Virus record (IMG/VR): IMGVR_UViG_3300029327_000044
Coordinates: 1 to 42,354 of that record
DNA from: a virus
Strand: one strand, 5' to 3'
DNA length: 42,354 nt
This document shows positions 22,404 to 29,746 of this stretch, piece by piece. The notes under the pieces were generated by a model. It was given only the letters and a program-made list of their open reading frames with translations, did no database searches and was not told where the DNA came from. Made by a program: the position numbers and the translations under genes. Each line of letters begins with the position of its first letter. Positions within the stretch are counted from its first letter, which is position 1.

Positions 22404-23845
22404 GCCTGCGCCAGATCTTCGGTAAAGCGTTGGCGTATTCATTCGGGTGGTTCAGCCCCTATGAATCGGCCAACTGGTCGCCCCGGCGCGGCAACGTTCC
22501 GGGAGCCTCCCCCGGCGACGCCAAACGGGATCTGACACCCGGCATCCGCAACGAACTGGTCCGCCGGTCTCGTTATCTACATAAGAATTCCGGGTTTGTC
22601 CGCGAGTTGGTGGGGAACATGGCCATCTACTCGACGGGCGATGGCATCAAGCCGCAGGCCCAGTCGAGTAGCCAGGAATGGAACCGGCAGGCCGAAGCAT
22701 ATTTTGCTAACTGGGCCGCGCGTTGCGAGGTCACTCGGCGGTTCTCGTTCGAGGAATGCCAGTCGCTCGTCTGCCGAGGGATCGACGTGGACGGCGAGTA
22801 TTTCGTTCACAAGACCCGGGACCGAGACAACCGGTTGGTGCTGCAATTGATCGAGGCGCACCGGGTGGGTGATGCTTCCGGCAGCACGGATACGGTGGAC
22901 GGGATCGGCCTGGACGCGGTCGGCGCTCCCGCCTTTTACCGGACGATTCTGGATGACGGTTCGTTCAGGGATTTGCCGGCGGAAAGTATCTTGCACGTTT
23001 TTGAACCGGAATCCTCCAGCGCCGTGCGGCATGCCGCAACAATCCAGCATTCCATCAATCACATCCTGGACGAGATGGAACTGCTCGCCCTAGAAAAACA
23101 CGCGGTCAAAGACAATGCGGACGTTGCCCGGATTCTGAAGACCGACCGAGGGGAAATCGACGATGAATCGGGTGATTTCTCGGTGGGACACGCCCCGGCC
23201 CCGATGGATGGGAGCGATCCCGTTAGCTTGCAGCGGATTATCGGCGGAAAGTTGGTTGCGCTCAAACCGAACGAATCGCTCGACAGCTTCCAGTCGAATC
23301 GACCCAGCCCAACCTTCACCGGCTTTTTGGATTTTGTCCGCCGTGACAGTGCGCTTGGTGTGCTTCCCTATGAGTTCGCCGCGGATTCATCCAAGATCGG
23401 AGGGGCGGGTGTGCGGCTGGTCGTGGCCAAAGCCGACCGCCGCTTTTCGTTCCGGCAGTTAATTCTGATCCAACGGTTTATTCGTCCCGTTTGGTCGTAT
23501 GTGATCGGGGACGCCATCGCGACCGGTGCACTTCCCGCCCAAGTCGATTGGCACAAGGTGCGGTTCCAAAGGCCGAAGCGTGTAACCGTCGATGCCGGAC
23601 GCGAGGCAGAGCAGAACCGGGCCGATGTCGAAACGGGCTTAAAGACGCTTTCGGAATCCTACGCCGAACTGGGACTTGATTTCGAGGAACAGGCGGAGAC
23701 CCGGGCCCAGGACGCCCGGCTCCTGCTCGACCTCGCGGCGAAATATCAAATCCCTTTGGAGATGCTATACCGTCCCAGTTCAGGCTCGGTGACTGCTTCC
23801 GAGATCACCGCAACTGAGGAAACCGTTGATGTGAAGTCAGCATGA
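22400..23845 (+). CDS. Portal protein, lambda gpB family
   Basis: From ATG 22400 the protein is 481 residues. The N-terminus (DLTPGIRNELVRRSRYLHKN then GFVRELVGNMAIYSTGDGIK) is the usual lambda-type portal opening. The central CRGIDVDGEYFVHKTRD segment and the late FRQLILIQRFIRPVWSYVIG and YQIPLEMLYRPSSGSVTASE segments match the stem and crown regions. It forms the dodecameric DNA gate of the capsid. An upstream ATG at 22244 lies in the preceding gene and is rejected. Confidence 0.92.
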   Translation: MSLRQIFGKALAYSFGWFSPYESANWSPRRGNVPGASPGDAKRDLTPGIRNELVRRSRYLHKNSGFVRELVGNMAIYSTGDGIKPQAQSSSQEWNRQAEAYFANWAARCEVTRRFSFEECQSLVCRGIDVDGEYFVHKTRDRDNRLVLQLIEAHRVGDASGSTDTVDGIGLDAVGAPAFYRTILDDGSFRDLPAESILHVFEPESSSAVRHAATIQHSINHILDEMELLALEKHAVKDNADVARILKTDRGEIDDESGDFSVGHAPAPMDGSDPVSLQRIIGGKLVALKPNESLDSFQSNRPSPTFTGFLDFVRRDSALGVLPYEFAADSSKIGGAGVRLVVAKADRRFSFRQLILIQRFIRPVWSYVIGDAIATGALPAQVDWHKVRFQRPKRVTVDAGREAEQNRADVETGLKTLSESYAELGLDFEEQAETRAQDARLLLDLAAKYQIPLEMLYRPSSGSVTASEITATEETVDVKSA

Positions 23846-23852
23846 TTGACAT
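23846..23852 (+). promoter_or_regulatory. TTGACAT heptamer, 19 nt before the HNH start
   Basis: Directly after the portal stop codon, ahead of GTG 23865. Confidence 0.55.
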
Positions 23853-23864
23853 GAGATCATTTGT

Positions 23865-24536
23865 GTGCCCCACAAAGATCCCGAACAACGGTGTGCCTAT
23901 ATGAGAGCTTGGAAAGCGCGCAATCCCCAAAAGGTTAAAGCATATACTCAAGCTTACGTTAAAAAACATAGAGAGAGCATTCGGGAAAAAAGACACGCCA
24001 AGTACTGCCGCACCAAGGAACGCGTTCGTCAACAAACCAAAGAATGGCGGCAGAAGAACCTGGAACATTATAGCGCATGGAATGCTCGGTATCGAAAGCG
24101 CCCCGACGTTTTGGCTCGAAATCGCTCTCGGTTCCGTAAACGGAAAGCTAGCGATCCCAATTTTGCGTTAGCCGTCGCATTAAGTGCAAGCGTTGCCCGT
24201 GCAATAAAAACGCAGGTTGGAAGAAAGGCTGCCAAGTCAATTAAGTTACTCGGCTGTTCCATTAGAAAAGCGCGAAAACACATCGAGTCTCAGTTCCAAA
24301 AAGGCATGAGTTGGGAAAATTTCGGGACTCATGGCTGGCACATCGACCACATCGTTCCGTGCTATGCCTTTGATCTTCGCATCAAGAAGAATCAGTATAA
24401 GTGCTTTCATTATACGAATCTAAGACCTCTCTGGGCGAGTGATAACATTCGAAAAGGGGCGACAGTTCCCGGAGAGCTTCCCCTTCACTATCGTTATCCC
24501 AATCCATCCCCCGTTGACACGTCATCATTAGCGTGA
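23865..24536 (+). CDS. HNH endonuclease, free-standing (homing-type candidate)
   Basis: The 223-residue protein starts at GTG 23865. The first 95 residues are very basic (repeated Lys/Arg, Tyr, Gln), as in DNA-binding arms. Residues 150-200 form the HNH core: WHIDHIVPCYAFDL (His159, Asp161, His162) and FHYTNLRPLWASDNIRKGA (Asn185 and a later Asn). Codon use is AT-richer than the flanking portal and protease genes, which suggests a later insertion. It cuts or nicks DNA. Its place inside the head operon is typical of homing endonucleases, but some phages use HNH proteins in packaging. It overlaps the protease start. Confidence 0.85.
   Translation: MPHKDPEQRCAYMRAWKARNPQKVKAYTQAYVKKHRESIREKRHAKYCRTKERVRQQTKEWRQKNLEHYSAWNARYRKRPDVLARNRSRFRKRKASDPNFALAVALSASVARAIKTQVGRKAAKSIKLLGCSIRKARKHIESQFQKGMSWENFGTHGWHIDHIVPCYAFDLRIKKNQYKCFHYTNLRPLWASDNIRKGATVPGELPLHYRYPNPSPVDTSSLA
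24514..24520 (+). promoter_or_regulatory. TTGACAC heptamer, 19 nt before the protease start
   Basis: Lies in the last codons of the HNH gene, ahead of GTG 24533. Confidence 0.5.
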
Positions 24537-25363
24537 CGCTCACTGATATTCTTTTCCGCCGCCAACCCTGGCTCATTACTCCGGACGCACATGCAGCCAT
24601 GCTGGTGGCAGCGCAATCTCCGCCCGAAGGGTTCTCGGCCCTTTTCCAATCGTCGTTGACCTCCGATAACCGTGACGAAGATTGCGACCTTCTTACCGTG
24701 GAAGGCGGCATCGGGAACATCCCAATCCAGGGACCGATGGTGCGCAATCCCGATATGATCAGCCGGTTTCTCTTCGGAGCCACCGACATTGAAGAAATCA
24801 TAAACGCCGTCAACGTCGCTGCGCAACGCCCGGACGTACAGGCCGTGTTTCTGGATATCGACTCGCCCGGCGGCAGTGTCAACGGCACCCCGGAGTTGGC
24901 GCAGGCCGTCTCCGACCTCTGCAAAACCAAATACACCTATGCGTTTTCGGGCGGGCAGATGTGCAGCGCGGCATATTGGGTCGCCTCGCAATGCGATGCC
25001 ATTTACATCACGCCCTCGGCCCGGGTTGGTTCCATCGGCGTGATCTTGCCCGTAGTGGATAGCACCGAGGCATACCAACAGGCCGGGCTGCATGTGGAAG
25101 TCTTTGCCGCTGGAAAATACAAGAGCACGGGGATGCCCGGCGTAGCCCTCACGGATGATCAGCGTCAATGGCTCCAGTCCGACGTTGAGGAAATCGCGTC
25201 GGATTTTCGCACCGCCGTGCTTGCCCGTGGCCGGAGCATTCCTGCGGAAGCCATGGAAGGCCAGTCGTTTTCCGCCCGGCAAGCGATGCGTTTCAACCTG
25301 GCTGGAACCGTGAAAAGCCGCGACGCGGCGCTGGCCATGCTGCGCAGCCGACATGTCTCCTAG
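24533..25363 (+). CDS. S49 (SppA/protease C-like) prohead protease
   Basis: The 276-residue serine protease starts at GTG overlapping the HNH stop. It contains VFLDIDSPGGSVNGTPELAQ (oxyanion region), catalytic Ser145 in GQMCSAAYWVAS, ARVGSIGVILPVVD, and the general-base Lys in AGKYKSTGMPG (probably Lys197). Lambda-group phages use such a protease (gpC) to process scaffold and head proteins. It is followed by a coiled-coil scaffold gene and the major capsid gene, as expected. Confidence 0.92.
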   Translation: MTLTDILFRRQPWLITPDAHAAMLVAAQSPPEGFSALFQSSLTSDNRDEDCDLLTVEGGIGNIPIQGPMVRNPDMISRFLFGATDIEEIINAVNVAAQRPDVQAVFLDIDSPGGSVNGTPELAQAVSDLCKTKYTYAFSGGQMCSAAYWVASQCDAIYITPSARVGSIGVILPVVDSTEAYQQAGLHVEVFAAGKYKSTGMPGVALTDDQRQWLQSDVEEIASDFRTAVLARGRSIPAEAMEGQSFSARQAMRFNLAGTVKSRDAALAMLRSRHVS

Positions 25364-25370
25364 TTGACAT
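25364..25370 (+). promoter_or_regulatory. TTGACAT heptamer, 22 nt before the scaffold start
   Basis: Begins on the base after the protease stop codon, ahead of ATG 25386. Confidence 0.6.
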
Positions 25371-25385
25371 CAATCCAGTGGTAAC

Positions 25386-25880
25386 ATGCTCACCACTGAC
25401 GAACAACTCGATCAGGCGCTGGCGCGGGTCCGGCAACTCGAAACCGACGCCCAAGCCAGCGCCTCCCTCCTCACGGAAGCCACGGCCAATAACGAACGGC
25501 TCATCACCCAAGTCACCGAACTGACCGCCGACCGCGAACGGCTCGTCGCCGATCTTGCCACGGCCCGCGCGTCCATCGATTCCCTGACGCAATCGCAAAC
25601 CGAGGCGAATACGCGGATCACGGAACTCACCGCCCGCAACCAGACCCTCGAAGCCGCCGAACAGGATCTTGAGCAACGCGCCTCCAAACGCGCTGCCGAA
25701 ATCGTCGCCTCCACTGGAACCACCGCTCCCGTCCCGGTTACCGCGAAAGGCGACAAGCAGACCGAGGATCTGGTCGCCCGGTTCAAAGCCATTTCCGATC
25801 CCAAGGCCCAGACCACCTTCTGGCGCTCCCTCACCGCCGAACAACAGGCGCTCATTCTCTCCAGCGCCATCGCCAAGTAA
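25386..25880 (+). CDS. Coiled-coil scaffold-like protein
   Basis: The 164-residue protein is almost wholly coiled coil from residue 5 to about 105 (heptads in LARVRQLETDAQ, TELTADRERLVADLATAR, ITELTARNQTLEAAEQDLEQ), followed by an Ala/Thr/Pro linker and a C-terminal helical cap (RFKAISDPKAQTTFWRSLTA). Its position between protease and major capsid genes is that of an internal scaffold needed for procapsid assembly. Sequence alone supports the coiled coil. The scaffold role comes from context. Confidence 0.7.
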   Translation: MLTTDEQLDQALARVRQLETDAQASASLLTEATANNERLITQVTELTADRERLVADLATARASIDSLTQSQTEANTRITELTARNQTLEAAEQDLEQRASKRAAEIVASTGTTAPVPVTAKGDKQTEDLVARFKAISDPKAQTTFWRSLTAEQQALILSSAIAK

Positions 25881-25902
25881 CCGCAGCCCTCCCAAAAATC
25901 CC

Positions 25903-26796
25903 ATGGCCAATACCCTTACCAACGTCAACGACATCAAGGTCGCGCAGAACGCGCTCCAGCCGTTCATGGCGGCGCTTACCCCGCTGCGCGCCTTTTCCAC
26001 CAATTTCTCGCCCGAGCCTGCGGATAAGCTCGATACCGTGCGCGTGCCGGTCGTCGGCGCTCCCTCGCAATCGAGCGACTTCGCGGGAAATTATACCTCC
26101 GCCGCGGATTCCACGGTGACCGTGATTCCGGTGCAGTTGAATCGGCATAAGTTCAAGACCGTTCACGTCACTGCGCGGGAAGCCGCCGAAACCGCTCTCA
26201 ACGTCCTGGAGACGCTGGTGGCCAGCGCGGTCAAGCAGCTCGCGCAAGATGTGTTACAGGATATTTTCAGCGAAATCACGGCTGCCAATTATGGTGTTCC
26301 GGCCATTCCTGCCGTGGCGGCGTCCGCATTCGATTATAAGAAAATCCTCGCGGTTCGTGAGGCGTGCAGCAATGTCAAGATGCCCGTAACCGACCGATCT
26401 TTGGTATTGGATGGTGCCTATTACACGAACCTGCTCGGTGACGAGATCGTGGCGAAGAGTTTTATGGCACCCATTGCCCAGCCGGGTGTGGTCGAGGCGC
26501 AAATTCGCCGCCTGGCCGGGTTCGACATCTATGAAACGGTCATTCTCCCCGAGAACGGCGAAAAACTGGCAGGGTTCGCCGCCCACCCGAGCGGTCTTGC
26601 AGTAGCCATGCGCTACCTCGCTCCCGTCGCCAATTACGATGAGGCGGGCGCGGTAACCGATCCCGAGACGGGTCTGACCTTCGGCTACCTCCGCTACACG
26701 GAAATCCAAAGCAACCGGATCTTCGTGACTGTGGAATGCCTCTACGGCTTTGAAGCCGCCATCGGCGACGGCATCCAGCGAATCGTCAAACCCTAA
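25903..26796 (+). CDS. Major capsid protein
   Basis: From ATG 25903 (MANTLTNVNDIKVAQNALQP) the protein is 297 residues. Typical capsid features include the Ala-rich central region, NRHKFKTVHVTAREAAETAL, the SRV-like LVLDGAYYTNLLGDEIVAKS segment and the late YLRYTEIQSNRIFVTVECLY, which resembles the P domain of HK97-fold coats. It follows protease and scaffold genes and is closed by a GC-rich hairpin. An upstream frame from 25669 is a shadow of the scaffold gene. I cannot place it in a specific capsid family. Confidence 0.85.
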   Translation: MANTLTNVNDIKVAQNALQPFMAALTPLRAFSTNFSPEPADKLDTVRVPVVGAPSQSSDFAGNYTSAADSTVTVIPVQLNRHKFKTVHVTAREAAETALNVLETLVASAVKQLAQDVLQDIFSEITAANYGVPAIPAVAASAFDYKKILAVREACSNVKMPVTDRSLVLDGAYYTNLLGDEIVAKSFMAPIAQPGVVEAQIRRLAGFDIYETVILPENGEKLAGFAAHPSGLAVAMRYLAPVANYDEAGAVTDPETGLTFGYLRYTEIQSNRIFVTVECLYGFEAAIGDGIQRIVKP

Positions 26797-26821
26797 GCGC
26801 CTTGGTTGAGTTGCGTGCATA

Positions 26822-26853
26822 AGGCCCCCGCGTTGGAAACGGCGCGGGGGCTT
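26822..26853 (+). terminator. Hairpin terminator after the capsid gene
   Basis: GCCCCCGCG (26824-26832) and CGCGGGGGC (26843-26851) form a perfect stem that extends with AAG and TT. The following T-run is short, so termination may be partial. It separates the capsid gene from the minus-strand toxin gene. Confidence 0.7.
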
Positions 26854-26888
26854 CGCATTAAATAGTTTCCACGCAACCAGTTTACCTC

Positions 26889-27305
26889 TTACCAAGGCGC
26901 TATAACCGGTATGATTTGCCTGGCGTTTCGACGATAGGTCGTAAAATCGCTGTCTGTCGTAAAAACAACGGAGTCGTTATGGATTTCACTCATGCGCACC
27001 AGACACGCATCGGCGAAACTCATGGGCGTATCCCGGTAGCGACGAATCAGGTGCAGCGTTTCCTCCAGGTGGGGAGTCAGCGAAAACTCCACCTTGATGA
27101 TCCCGCGTTCCAGAAGTGTGCAGAGCGTCTCTTTCCCTTGTTTGGCGCGTTCAAGGAGAAAAAAGCTTTCCGATACGACGGCTTCGCAGGTCGCGCACGG
27201 AGTCGTAAACGCTTCAAAGTTTGATCTCGCCCAGACGTGATGCTGATCCCGTTTGCGCAAGGCGGCAACAATCGCCCCGCTATCGATGAGAACGGTTTTT
27301 GCCAT
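26889..27305 (-). CDS. PIN-domain ribonuclease toxin (VapC-like)
   Basis: The 138-residue protein has the PIN active-site pattern: Asp8 in TVLIDSGAIVAAL, an acidic residue in the CEAVVSESFFLL helix (Glu41/Glu46), Asp99 in PMSFADACLVRM, and Asp118/Asp120 in VVFTTDSDF. VapC-type toxins cut RNA when not bound by antitoxin. It is read from the strand opposite to the structural genes, downstream of and overlapping (26 nt) an antitoxin gene. The pair can act as an addiction or anti-phage (superinfection exclusion) module. Confidence 0.85.
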   Translation of the reverse strand: MAKTVLIDSGAIVAALRKRDQHHVWARSNFEAFTTPCATCEAVVSESFFLLERAKQGKETLCTLLERGIIKVEFSLTPHLEETLHLIRRYRDTPMSFADACLVRMSEIHNDSVVFTTDSDFTTYRRNARQIIPVIAPW

Positions 27306-27522
27306 ACTTTTGAAGGTGCTTCTTATTAGAGGAAAGGTCGGTCGGCAGGGCGTCTTCTTCGATCACCAGATCGGCCATGCGACTCCAAAGGGAGGGTTGT
27401 TCTTTGGAGACCCGTTCAAGACGTTCGCGGACAATAACAGATTTGGCGATTTTTCGCTCCTTGGCAGCGTGGGTAATCTCCGCAAACAGCAATTCCGGCA
27501 ACTTGACGGTGAGCGTTTTCAC
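27280..27522 (-). CDS. Antitoxin of the PIN toxin (ribbon-helix-helix-like)
   Basis: From GTG 27522 this gives 80 residues starting VKTLTVKLPELLFAEITHAA then KERKIAKSVIVRERLERVSK, a beta strand plus two helices as in RHH/CopG-type antitoxins, with a C-terminal tail (SRMADLVIEEDALPTDLSSN) to bind the toxin. A start at ATG 27585 would add 21 residues and overlap the TTGACAT copy there, so the start is uncertain. It precedes and overlaps the toxin gene, the usual type II order. Confidence 0.7.
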   Translation of the reverse strand: MKTLTVKLPELLFAEITHAAKERKIAKSVIVRERLERVSKEQPSLWSRMADLVIEEDALPTDLSSNKKHLQKYGKNRSHR

Positions 27523-27578
27523 AGGAGAGAATGTAATACGTTTGTGGCAGACTCGCAACACAAATATTTTCCGCGCCG

Positions 27579-27585
27579 TTGACAT
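27579..27585 (+). promoter_or_regulatory. TTGACAT heptamer, 19 nt before the connector start
   Basis: Lies between the divergent antitoxin gene and ATG 27598. Confidence 0.6.
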
Positions 27586-27597
27586 CCTGCTTCGAGC

Positions 27598-27900
27598 ATG
27601 AAGCACGAAAAAGCCGCCGATCTGGCAAAAATATTGGATGAAGTTGGGGAACCGGTTACTTGGAATGGGCAGACTCATAAGGCGCTCGTTTCCGATCCCA
27701 CCATCGGGGAACATCTGGACCTTGGCGGGTTCACTGGCACCGGCGATTTTACCATCAAGATTCCCCGGACTGCATTTGGAACCCGGTTTCCCAAGCTTGG
27801 GGAAATCGTTGAATTTGAGGGGGACCGCTTCCGCATTGAGCGGATTACGAACCATCCTCAATATCCCCTTCTGGTCATCGTAGTTGGGCCGCTGGACTAA
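27598..27900 (+). CDS. Head-tail connector / stopper-like protein
   Basis: The 100-residue protein is beta-rich after one N-terminal helix (KHEKAADLAKILDEVGEPVT; GDFTIKIPRTAFGTRFPKLG; EIVEFEGDRFRIERITNHP). The ending with R-F-R-I-x-x-I and a short hydrophobic strand is the common form of head-tail joining or stopper proteins (FII or HK97 gp7-like). Position after the capsid gene and before the tail-terminator-like gene fits. The function is by analogy. Confidence 0.62.
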   Translation: MKHEKAADLAKILDEVGEPVTWNGQTHKALVSDPTIGEHLDLGGFTGTGDFTIKIPRTAFGTRFPKLGEIVEFEGDRFRIERITNHPQYPLLVIVVGPLD

Positions 27901-27906
27901 CGCGCC

Positions 27907-28314
27907 ATGCTCGACCACGCCCTTGAATCGGCATTCCTTGCCGTGCTGCAAGGCAACGTCTTACTCTCTGGAACGGTCTCGTTCTTCACCGGCCATGATA
28001 GCGACGAGCACGGCCTCCCCGCCGTGACGCTTTCCAGCAAATCAGAACCGCTCGCCGGTTCGAGCGAGGTGTTCCGATCCGAGCTTTCGGTGATCGTCGA
28101 AAGCGAAGCCCACGATAATTCCCCTAACGAACACGTCGCCCTTGTGGAGAAAGTTCGCGTATGCCTTGCGGGCCGGATGGACGTGGCTGCCAAGATTAAT
28201 ACCGGTAACTCGGTCCACATCTACGGTTACGCATTTGCGGGGTCCGCATTGGAAACCGACAGCGCCCGGTTCCGCACGACGCTGACGCTCAAGGTCGGCT
28301 ACGGCGTTCCGTGA
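27907..28314 (+). CDS. Tail terminator / tail completion-like protein
   Basis: The 135-residue protein has a helical start (LDHALESAFLAVLQGNVLLS) and a central alternating-strand region (FRSELSVIVESEAHDN, HVALVEKVRVCLAG, then TDSARFRTTLTLKVGYGVP), the alpha-beta layout of gpU-like or gp10-like proteins that cap tail tubes. It sits between the connector and the tube-like gene. The assignment rests on order and fold impression, not on a signature motif. Confidence 0.55.
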   Translation: MLDHALESAFLAVLQGNVLLSGTVSFFTGHDSDEHGLPAVTLSSKSEPLAGSSEVFRSELSVIVESEAHDNSPNEHVALVEKVRVCLAGRMDVAAKINTGNSVHIYGYAFAGSALETDSARFRTTLTLKVGYGVP

Positions 28315-28317
28315 TTT

Positions 28318-28324
28318 TTGACAT
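28318..28324 (+). promoter_or_regulatory. TTGACAT heptamer, 25 nt before the tube-like start
   Basis: The widest spacing in the set, ahead of ATG 28343. It also carries GTGGCAC downstream, which I consider coincidental. Confidence 0.5.
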
Positions 28325-28342
28325 CGTGGCACCGGTAATACC

Positions 28343-28669
28343 ATGCCTGCCACCGACGTAAAATTTGGAATTACCAAGCACCAGGGCGCGTTGATCGATT
28401 CTGTCGAGGTCGAAAAGAAGATCGAACAGAAGGCGCTCAAAGGATCGAACGGCAACGTGGCCCGCGTCCACGTCTACAACCCAACCACCTCCGGCACCGT
28501 CAAGGGACACGGGGAATTGACCATCGTCCCCGGGGTCGGCGATCCCTGCGTGTCCGGCGTAACGGGCGGCGTTACCGTGATCCCCAGCGTGAAGGAATCG
28601 GAAAGCAACGAGGACTTCGGCGGCTGGGAATATGGGTTTGATAACTACCCGAACGCCGAGGAGGTCTAG
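28343..28669 (+). CDS. Tail tube-like small beta protein
   Basis: The 108-residue protein (MPATDVKFGITKHQGALIDS then VEVEKKIEQKALKGSNGNVA) has a strongly beta-alternating body with TSGTVKGHGELTIVPGVGD, a pattern seen in small tube-type or minor tail proteins (Hcp/gpV fold). Position ahead of the chaperone and tape-measure genes supports a tail tube or tube-initiator role. At 108 residues it is shorter than usual tube proteins, so this is tentative. Confidence 0.5.
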   Translation: MPATDVKFGITKHQGALIDSVEVEKKIEQKALKGSNGNVARVHVYNPTTSGTVKGHGELTIVPGVGDPCVSGVTGGVTVIPSVKESESNEDFGGWEYGFDNYPNAEEV

Positions 28670-28671
28670 CC

Positions 28672-29112
28672 ATGAAGGAAGGCGATAAAATTTGCATTGT
28701 GCGGGAGATGGATGTTGATCCGGTCACTTCCGAGAATACCTCCATGGTGGCCGCGCTCGTGACGCTTGGGGTTCCCTTTTACGAAACCCAGCCGTTTCTT
28801 GAAACCCGTGAAATAACTAACGGCGAGGAAAAGCGCACAATGACGTGGTGCCTCGGGACCAAGACGGAGGATGGTCGGTTTAAAACCTGTGAACTGATCC
28901 AGTGGTGGAAAGATGATGCGTGGTGCCATTCAAATCCCGATCATCCACTTTCTTACGCCAAGGCTGCCGTGACCAATTTCCAGCGGCTCACGGCGGGCAT
29001 TTCAACCTCCGTGCCCGTCGCTCTGGTTCGCAAGGGCAAGAAATTCGCCCTCATTCCCTTTGACGCGCCGTCCGACCGCCGTCAGCAACTTCTCGATGCC
29101 TTGAACAAATGA
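28672..29112 (+). CDS. Unrecognised tail-region protein
   Basis: The 146-residue protein has an excellent ribosome binding site (GAGGAGGT, 28658-28665) and overlaps the following gene by ATGA. Visible features are an alpha-beta N-terminus (NTSMVAALVTLGVPFYE), the TMTWCLGTKTEDG strand, Trp-rich LIQWWKDDAWC, and a C-terminal helix-strand unit. No family is recognised. Tight coupling to the tail chaperone suggests a structural or assembly role. Confidence 0.5.
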   Translation: MKEGDKICIVREMDVDPVTSENTSMVAALVTLGVPFYETQPFLETREITNGEEKRTMTWCLGTKTEDGRFKTCELIQWWKDDAWCHSNPDHPLSYAKAAVTNFQRLTAGISTSVPVALVRKGKKFALIPFDAPSDRRQQLLDALNK

Positions 29113-29537
29113 AAGATTCCCGTCAAAACACCCTCGCTGAAATATTCGTCACCGGCTCGGCCAAGATCGCCGGGTTGGAATGTCGCCCGTTCTCCCTTGG
29201 CACGCTGACGGCGGCGCGCCTCCTCGGCCTCGCCCGCGTGGTCGGCGAATGCGACGGCCCCTGCAAGGAATGGCGGATGGAGCGCCAGATGGCTGCTCTT
29301 CTGTTTATCCAGAGCCAGCCGATTGTGGACGTTCAGGAACTGGTCCGGTTCGCCAAGGATGAGGATACGGATGCGTTGGATGAGAGGCTGCTTGCCTTTG
29401 AATTGGAAATCCCGCTCAACGCGCTCTCCGATCTCTCGGCGCAGATTGAAGGCGACTCCGACGCAGTTGCCGCCGCGCAGTTCGACTTGGAATCGAAGCC
29501 CGGTGAACGGACGGAAGCCGAGCCCCCAAACTCCTAG
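29109..29537 (+). CDS. Tail assembly chaperone, zero-frame product (gpG-like)
   Basis: The 142-residue protein, read without frameshift, begins KDSRQNTLAEIFVTGSAKIA and contains CRPFSLGTLTAARLLGLARV, a helical tail-chaperone pattern. Its last codons cross the slippery site CCCAAAC (29525-29531) just before the TAG stop (29535-29537). In lambda and many siphophages the equivalent gene lies directly before the tape measure and makes a short and a frameshifted long form, both needed for tail assembly. Here the long form is the next entry. Confidence 0.75.
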   Translation: MKDSRQNTLAEIFVTGSAKIAGLECRPFSLGTLTAARLLGLARVVGECDGPCKEWRMERQMAALLFIQSQPIVDVQELVRFAKDEDTDALDERLLAFELEIPLNALSDLSAQIEGDSDAVAAAQFDLESKPGERTEAEPPNS

Positions 29538-29746
29538 AGCCAGGGTGGCTGGCAGCAACTGTATTCACCCTGGCGCGAGAAACCCGCTGGCCTCGGGATT
29601 TTATCCTCTGGCATCTGCACCTCTCCGAGATGCTTCAATACCGTCACTGCGCCTTGCGTGCGGCAGGTAAGTGGACGGTCTCCCCTGCTCCACCTCCGCA
29701 AGACCAGTTTGCACAACTCTTCGGCAACTGGAAGCCGTTGTCATGA
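29109..29746 (+). CDS. Tail assembly chaperone, -1 frameshift long form (gpGT-like)
   Basis: A -1 slip at CCCAAAC (29525-29531) joins 141 zero-frame codons to a 71-codon extension read from 29531 to 29743, stop TGA 29744-29746, for 212 residues. The extension has no ATG of its own and looks coding: EPGWLAATVFTLARETRWP, then RDFILWHLHLSEMLQYRHCA and DQFAQLFGNWKPLS. That W-L-x-x-x-x-x-L-A-R segment resembles T-type chaperone domains that bind the tape measure. The stop overlaps the next gene's ATG. Evidence is the canonical heptamer, a downstream hairpin and a protein-like extension. Confidence 0.8.
29525..29550 (+). other. Programmed -1 frameshift site with stimulatory hairpin
   Basis: CCCAAAC fits X-XXY-YYZ in the zero frame (C CCA AAC). 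After a 6-nt spacer holding the zero-frame TAG, AGCCA (29538-29542) pairs with TGGCT (29546-29550) around GGG. The spacing is that of known stimulatory hairpins, although the stem is short. Confidence 0.8.

Noticed and set aside
26797-26888. Second strong promoter between the capsid gene and the toxin gene
   Set aside because: Only the GC-rich hairpin is evident; no paired -35 and -10 boxes could be found on either strand.
27523-27951. 143-residue N-terminal extension of the antitoxin
   Set aside because: It runs antisense through the connector gene, and antitoxins of this type are about 70-100 residues.
29323-29670. Open frame overlapping the tail chaperone in the +1 frame
   Set aside because: It competes with the -1 extension. 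It ends without gene overlap and reads as Pro/Arg-rich antipattern, whereas the -1 frame is protein-like and ends in an ATGA overlap.
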